DNA of 64,000 bases from Gamsiella multidivaricata. Taxonomy: Eukaryota; Mortierellomycota; Mortierellomycetes; Mortierellales; Mortierellaceae. Each line of letters opens with the position of its first letter. The stretch's first letter is position 1. A program made the translations under genes and the position numbers. Location: assembly GCF_025024155.1 (NCBI RefSeq), contig NW_026251779.1:119736-183735 (forward strand), given 5' to 3'. Below are positions 58,118-64,000 of the stretch, piece after piece. The notes beneath the pieces are model-generated. The model was not told where the DNA came from. It ran no database searches and saw only the letters and a program-made list of their open reading frames with translations.

Positions 58118-61100
58118 TAAGGAAAGGAAAAGAGAAGAAAAGAGAGTATTCAAGCATAAGCATGAGGGTGGGTTCACAGAGCAACTAAGAACCAACCTTC
58201 TCATGTCGATCATTGCCTTTTACAAACAATTGCATGTGCGATAGAGGTACCGGACATGTACAGTTGTCTTGTATGTGTGGAGCCAATGTCAGTCAGGTTA
58301 TGGAGATGCCGCTGTCCCGCGAATGTTCGCGAAAAAGTCCACAACGGCTCCCTCTCTTAGTGCAACATTTGCAGCTGTTGAAAAAAAAGAGACTTGCAGG
58401 TAACTTGCATACGAAGGTACATCCGTATTCGGAATACGCGCCCAGACCAAGTCAATGCTGTACGACGTTCCCGCGCCTTTTTTTCGACGTGCAGGATCAA
58501 AACAACACATTTCCCCTTTGTCATGATTATTTTCTTTGTGTTAGTTCAGCCCAACTTGCATATAGTGAACGTAGTTGCAGCAGCATCCTTTTCTCGTTGC
58601 GTGATAGATTCCCATACCCAAACTCCTCCACACACTCTGCATAGGATTGATATTTTTATCCCAAGCGCAGTCGTATGCGTGCACCCCTCGCTTTCTCCGC
58701 TCTATTGTTTTGAGCCAGTTGAGCTCTCTCTCTGTTTGTAGTCTGCAGAAGTTCTCTTCCATGACGACGACGACGACCCGCGACGACGGTCTAAGGGGCA
58801 TAAATATACCAAGGTCAAGGCGCTAGGAAGCAGTACGTCAGGCCGTTATTCCCCTCTCCTTTCTCGTTGTTAGTGAGTGATGCCATGTTGACATTGTCCT
58901 ACTGAGCGGCGGCCTATTGTTATCTGTGCCAGTCTATGCTGTTTTTTTTTTTTTTTTTTTTTTTTTTTGCGCACAACGCAACATCCTGCATAGCGAACAC
59001 AGAAGTAGCTCACACTGATACTTGTGGAGAGAAAGATGACCGACAGCAGGGGGAATGATGCAGCGGAGAAACTATGACTAAATCGTCACACGCGTAGACT
59101 CCTATCTTATGGGACGGCAGAGGTCAGGACCGAAGGATTCTGAGATGACTCTCAATTGCCCCGGAAAGAGAAGAGCCAGGAGAGAGGATAGGGGAGCAGG
59201 GAGCGAGTGAGTTCCAGGGTTACGCCGAGACGATGGCCCATGTTAATCTGCAGACAGTTTCAGGATTGTATACGCGAGGAAGAACTAGGAAACTTTTCTT
59301 CCATGCTCTACAGGAAGAACCAACAAAAGACAGGAGGAGGCGTGTGCGTGCGTATTTGTTTATGTATGCGAACAAGATGGAACATGAGAGGGGTGGACGG
59401 GACGAAGGTCTAGCCTATTTCTCCACTGCTTTTGCTGCTCACTCTTTTGATCCATCTGTAGAAGCACAACAAGCACAGAGCGGAGGCCGTTGCGCTTCGC
59501 GATGGGGTCAAAGCGAACTGTGGCACCTGGGCGTGTGTCCGCTCCCCCTATTGTTTGATCCATCGAATATCTATCGGATACACAATTCTATCCTCCTCCT
59601 TGTTTTCAACTCTGTTGCTTCGGTCAGGGTCCAGAGGGGAGCGAAGGTCGCGCCTAAAGGAGGAGTTCAAGGAGATCCACTGAACGTTTAATCGGTTCGT
59701 CTTTGTAAAAGTAAAAACCTAATTCCTCGTGCAAAAGAAAAAAGAAAGACCTCCGTCTTGCCTCATAGGTAAATAAATCGTCCCGGATGGTGTTATTTTT
59801 TTACAACATTACCTGCCTTGACTAGCATGACTACTGTGGATCGTGGAATGACGAAGCAACCAAGGCACTAAAGAATGCATGCAGTAACATGCTAGAACAA
59901 CCGTAAAATGAGAAAAGGATGCAGCTTGCATGTAGACCAGTTTCGACGCATTTTCACATTCGCTTTATCTTCCTTTCTGTCCAATCCTGTTCATCTACAC
60001 ATGTGTGCAGCCAGTCGATAGCAATTTTTGTTGGTGAAGGAAGAAACATATTTCGCCACTAATATTTTGTGGGGAAATTTTCGGTTTTCGTTGGGTAATG
60101 CAACTCGCATGATAACGAAGGGAAAAAAAAAACTGAAGAGCGAAGAAGACGTTTGGGTTTCTCTATTTCTATTGTGCCCGATTTAACGCCCTTTGTAACA
60201 TAGCCATCGCATCTCAATGCCGTTCTTTGTGACTCGTCCGATAGAGGGTCGGAAATACACCAGTCATCGTTGTTGCTTGTTTATTAGGGTTTCTTGGTTG
60301 GGCCACCTTGACATCCCACAGAGTCGGGTCAATATTCTAAAGCGAAAGATAAAGGAAAACAGGTCCGGGTCCTCTTGCCCAGATCGCTTGCTGTGCCCAT
60401 CTTCCTCACACTTTCAGGCTGTCCTTCATTCGTCCTTGAGAGATGACGCTCCGCTGACACGCAAAGAAAGAGGGCATTCGAAGAGGACGGACGGTGGGAA
60501 CCTGTGCTATATTCAGCTTTACATAACTTATTCTCTATCTTGCGCCTTTTTTTTTCGTGAGTAGGCCTTCCAAACGTCCATAGCAGAAATAACCCACAAG
60601 GTGCTTTCAGTGGCGCTGCACAGATAAAGTGGGATGGATAAAATAAAAAAGAATGGACCCATCCCTGCGTTTTGTTGTTGTGAATGGTGTTCCATTGCTA
60701 TGTTGTTGTCGCGCGAACAAAGCAAAAAGAATCTGAACGACAACAAGGGGGACGTGCTATGTTTGACAACCAGACGCGTCGGAGGAATATCCAGGGGACA
60801 CCGGCCAAAAGTGACTGTAACACATAACAATAAGAGGAGCCTTGAAAGTTGCCGTTGATGAAAAGAGATAGGGAGGGGAATCTGCTGGATTTTAGACTAG
60901 ACAAGGCCGTTGGTAAAAAAACAGGCGGTATGTGCAGGATGAAAACCATATAAATACATTGGCATATAGACAGAGGAACAGCTGCGAAGGAAGATGATTA
61001 TTCGCTTCAAGTGACCAAGGCGCTCTCCACATCAATAGGCGAAAGAAAAAACGTCGGAGGTTAAATACTGTTCCTGTTGCCTCCTAACCTTCCCACGCGG

Positions 61101-61235
61101 CGTTACGGGCTCGAATCAAGAAGTTGCAGGACCTTCCCTATCGACAGTACGTACAATCGCATTAACAAGCACAAACGGATTAAAGGGAGAAAGCTGACAA
61201 AAGAGAAGTTTCGAGCCATTCTATATCGCCAAGAG

Positions 61236-61376
61236 CAGTGTTTCTCAAAAATATTCGACTTTTATTCGACTCGTGCTAGGCCAATGTAAAATTCGAATGA
61301 AATTCGAAATTCGATTCGACAGTTACATTGGCCTAGCACGAGTCGAATAAAAGTCGAATATTTTTGAGAAACACTG
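61236..61376. mobile_element. 141-bp hAT-type MITE with 8-bp target duplication
   Basis: Perfect 54-bp terminal inverted repeats (61236-61289 and 61323-61376) around a 33-bp loop. Termini read CAGTGTTTCTCAAAAATATT, matching the CAGTG(G)TTCTCAAA ends of hAT/Charlie-like elements. The flanks carry the same 8 bp, GCCAAGAG, at 61228-61235 and 61377-61384, the hAT target-site length. The element is too short to encode a transposase, so it was mobilised in trans. Confidence 0.93.
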
Positions 61377-61384
61377 GCCAAGAG

Positions 61385-62870
61385 TGTTGCAAAGCAGGGA
61401 GAGAAAATGGCAAAGCTGCTTCGATAGCCGACCCTATGGAACAATGTCAGAGATGTTGTACTGGACAGAAATATTGACACTACTGCATTCAAGATACGCG
61501 CCTCCCTTACTTGAACCTCAGTCTTTACCCAATAAAACCCAGCTCGCCCAGCTCGCACTTTTTCTGAGCTTCTCCCCAGTCTGATGTTGCCAGCACCACT
61601 ATCATCGTCAGTCAGCAAGCACTGCTTCAAGCTCTCGACATCCAAGAACGATGCCACGGGGGCTCCCAAAGTGAAATGGGAATTATAAAGTAAAGGTAAC
61701 AGCATCGCTCTCGCTTTCGCCTTGACCCTTCGTCTGGGTATACTTCACCCCTCCACAACATCAGAGCAGCTATGCAACATTATTTAGAACACCGCCCCAG
61801 CTTACCGACTAGCATGTGCTGTCGCATATTTCACCAGAGTTCACTGTATATTTAGTTTAACAAGTGTACCTCCAGCTCACTATTACATTTAATACAAATA
61901 AATACCTAATCGGTGTGGTGTGTGGAGCCACATCTCTTACTTAATTCTGAACCCCAAAATATCTCATGTGCCGGCGAACCAAAAAAAAAAAAAAAAAAAA
62001 AGACGGAGGAACCACCTCACCACGTCTACACACTCTTGACACTTTAGAACGGACAACAGTTTTTACCGCGCCTCTGGTCACATTCGCTGTGGTTCTACCA
62101 ATGCTTTTTCCGACCCGGTACCTGGTGAGCACCATAAAAAAAGAAATGAAAAAAGAAAAGAGTTGATGCCTTATGCTTAGAGGAGGTGTACTTACACTCC
62201 ATAGAACTGTACAATCAACCGCGCATGCCTTTTGGGAGGGGGAGAGGAGTGGGGGTAAGAGATAGGTGGGGAAGGGAGCGGAGAACACAGGAAACTATGT
62301 TATTAACAGAGGCTAATGGTGGCAACTAAACGCGCATATGCACATGCTGATGCTCTGCCTCTTCTACTGAACTGCGCCCATTTCCACAGAGCAAATAGCA
62401 AAGCGACCGAGCCGAATAGGACACAATGCTCAGCTTCTTTTGTGTTCATTGTACAGAGCATAGTCTGGAAGGAACCGTCGGATAGTGCAAACCTTGACCC
62501 ACGATGAGTCCGCCATTAAACTACTGGAGCAACTTCAGGGACCGAATGAACGCGTTTTTATTTTCTTGATACAACGTTCAACAAGACATTACTGCATTGC
62601 TATAACTTTAGCGATCTCTTTAGTCCCTAGTGTACATACGAAGGCCCTACTTAAAGAGTGTTCACACATGTATTCTACAGCATAAGCAATTAATGAAGTC
62701 GTTCTTTTTTTTTTTTTCTTAATGAGAACCCTCAAAGACATGGGATTTATTAACTGTGGTGTGAAGGAAGCCTGCAGGTAGGACAGAAAACAAACAGGAA
62801 GCTGCCTTGTGACGCGGTCAAGATAAAAGGGACGTCAGGATCTGGATCTGGATCAAGGTAAGTCAGGAAT
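61385..62870. other. Gene-free stretch between the MITE and the retrotransposon LTR
   Basis: Short frames only, none with recognisable domains. A run of about 21 As lies at 61981-62001. Confidence 0.5.
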
Positions 62871-62879
62871 CACGAATCA

Positions 62880-63302
62880 AGATCAAGAGTAAGTTGACAA
62901 GACTTACGAGTCGTGGGGACTGGAGTGTTCAGGAGGCAGAGAGAGCAGGTAAGTGTGTTGAAGGATTGTTTATTGGTGTGGTTGGGACTAAGGAACTAAT
63001 CTTGGAGGGAACACACTCCAGCTTATATAGAAAAATAAAGATAAAAAGGATGTGTCTAGACTCTTATCAAGTGATGAATACTTAAGCTGACGCTCAAGTA
63101 TCTGGTTGTTAATAAAGGGATCTAGATGTGTAGAGACAGGCCTCGGCCATAGCAGTGCGCGTAGAAGACGCGTTGTTTAGGGATATGGAATCGTAGAAAA
63201 CATAAAGGTTAATTCTAGCGAATGAGAAAGGTCGCAAACAGAGAGAGCAAATGTGGGCAAGGTTCGCCTTGTCCACAAAAGCAGTCACTTTTGTTAACAC
63301 TC
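62880..63302 (-). repeat. 3' LTR of the gypsy element (outer end approximate)
   Basis: Directly downstream of the pol stop on the minus strand is a polypurine tract AAAAGGGGGAG, immediately followed by TGTTAACAAAAG, the expected LTR start. Within it on the minus strand is CTATATAAGC (about 63024-63033), a TATA box suited to the LTR promoter. The far end could not be fixed because the 5' LTR is outside the window. Confidence 0.6.
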
Positions 63303-63313
63303 CCCCTTTTAAA
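63303..63313 (-). other. Polypurine tract of the gypsy element
   Basis: AAAAGGGGGAG on the minus strand, abutting TGTTAAC. It would prime plus-strand DNA synthesis in reverse transcription. Confidence 0.7.
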
Positions 63314-63323
63314 AAAAAGTTTT

Positions 63324-64000
63324 TCACAGATGGGAAGAACTTCTGTAATCCTGAATCAACTCCTTTGCATTCTCAAGATGACCTTCCGGTTCCCACGTCG
63401 ACTGAGAGATAGGGTAGCCGACCCACTTAACCAGGTACTGGAGTTTGCCCTTGCTCTTGCGGTGTTTGAGAATGGATTCGACTTCCCATTCGCCTTCATA
63501 AGTCTGACCAGAATCATCCTCAATAGGGAGAGGGAACAATTCAGGCGGTGTTGCATCCGGGAACTGAGAAGTATCGCGGACAACGACGGCTTTCAGCAAG
63601 GAGACGTGGAAAACGGGGTGGACCTTGCTGTCAGGGTGCAGCGCCAGGCGATAATTCAAGGCGCTGGGTCTATCAGCGATCTTGAAAGGACCAAGATACT
63701 TCGAGCGGAGCTTCTTGCCTTTGGTATGGAGCTTGGTCCCAGGTGAGTCAAGGCTGGTGGCGATATTGGTTGCGTCCAAGTACACAAGGTCGCCGATCTT
63801 GAAAGTGACATGACGATGCGACTTGTCATATTGACCCGCCATAATTTTCTGTGCTTCACGTAGATGGTCTTGAACTTGGTGATGTCTCGTCTGATGCGCT
63901 GTCACGAGACTTTGCGACGCAGGGTGGGCATTCGGGGCGACAGCATTTCTGAGGAGGGATACAGGGACATGCGGATTGAAGCCATAGAGGACTTCAAATG
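63324..64000 (-). CDS. Ty3/gypsy chromovirus Pol, C-terminal part (integrase end + chromodomain)
   Basis: Open to the right edge, so partial at its N-terminal side; 225 codons are visible. It starts with FEVLYGFNPHVP, the conserved end of the retroviral-type integrase core, continues with the GPF/Y region (DKSHRHVTFKIGDLVYL, KLRSKYLGPFKIADRPSAL, VHPVFHVSLLK), and ends with a chromodomain (EWEVESILKHRKSKGKLQYL, VKWVGYPISQSTWEPEGHL). Integrase chromodomains direct insertion to chromatin with methylated H3K9 in related elements. No stop or frameshift in the visible part, so the copy may be young. Confidence 0.95.
   Translation of the reverse strand, partial: FEVLYGFNPHVPVSLLRNAVAPNAHPASQSLVTAHQTRHHQVQDHLREAQKIMAGQYDKSHRHVTFKIGDLVYLDATNIATSLDSPGTKLHTKGKKLRSKYLGPFKIADRPSALNYRLALHPDSKVHPVFHVSLLKAVVVRDTSQFPDATPPELFPLPIEDDSGQTYEGEWEVESILKHRKSKGKLQYLVKWVGYPISQSTWEPEGHLENAKELIQDYRSSSHL

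Larger units (their letters stand above)
51043..61235. other. About 10 kb without a supportable gene
   Basis: 51.0-52.5 kb is promoter/leader sequence of the perilipin gene with an (AGGGTG)n tract at 51181-51211. Beyond that, frames are short and featureless; the longest, a minus-strand 159-codon frame at 52926-53405, has one hydrophobic stretch (FSTIPVSVLILLITA) but no recognised domain. A (GGTCGA)n tract lies at 54097-54131. 55605-56290 has no frame of 60 codons on either strand. Long A or T homopolymers occur at 58087-58115 and 58942-58968. It may hold decayed mobile DNA, non-coding genes or exons too short to see. Confidence 0.45.

Overview
The window looks like nuclear DNA of an early-diverging filamentous fungus, most likely Mucoromycota and plausibly a Mortierella relative; that placement is inference. 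Genes are intron-rich with GT(A/G)AG-type donors, 60-850 nt introns and very long T tracts before acceptors. Several proteins belong to families shared with animals (RSPRY1-like, ANKRD40-like, perilipin). Ser/Thr/Gln low complexity is frequent. No rRNA, intact tRNA or CRISPR array was found.

Left part (1-29 kb) is ordinary gene space: an RSPRY1-like protein (minus, RING end off the left edge), a divergent ANKRD40-like protein, a C2H2 zinc-finger regulator behind a 3.8-kb low-complexity leader, cofilin with an ATG-only first exon, an AIG1/GIMAP-type GTPase with a long low-complexity N-terminus, ethanolamine kinase, 5-hydroxyisourate hydrolase, ribosomal protein eS8, a Kre9/Knh1-like secreted protein, and a GPI-type secreted NodB-fold protein whose metal-binding motifs are degenerate.

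Middle part (29-44.5 kb) is a tandem minus-strand cluster of epoxide-hydrolase-like alpha/beta hydrolases. Three paralogues (29.2-31.1, 38.6-40.5 and 40.8-42.6 kb) share one nine-exon architecture, and a fourth, divergent gene (42.8-44.4 kb) has six exons. A fifth copy is dead: its decayed first two exons lie at about 38.1-38.3 kb and its decayed last exon at about 31.4-31.6 kb. Between them sits about 6.4 kb of mobile DNA, which contains a near-perfect 927-bp inverted repeat around a 3.5-kb centre. Inside that centre is a broken Fanzor (eukaryotic TnpB-like) gene that still shows the RuvC Glu, the CxxC...CxxC zinc knuckle and the HRD motif.

Right part: UTP15 (SSU processome) diverges from mitochondrial ribosomal protein uL23m, followed by dynein light chain LC8 and a perilipin-like lipid-droplet protein. 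From 51 to 62.8 kb I can support no gene; that stretch does hold a clean 141-bp hAT-type MITE with an 8-bp target duplication. The right edge cuts into a Ty3/gypsy chromovirus (integrase C-terminus, chromodomain and 3' LTR, minus strand).

Exon junctions were worked out by hand from splice consensus, reading-frame continuity and family resemblance. Nothing was run through a database or gene predictor.
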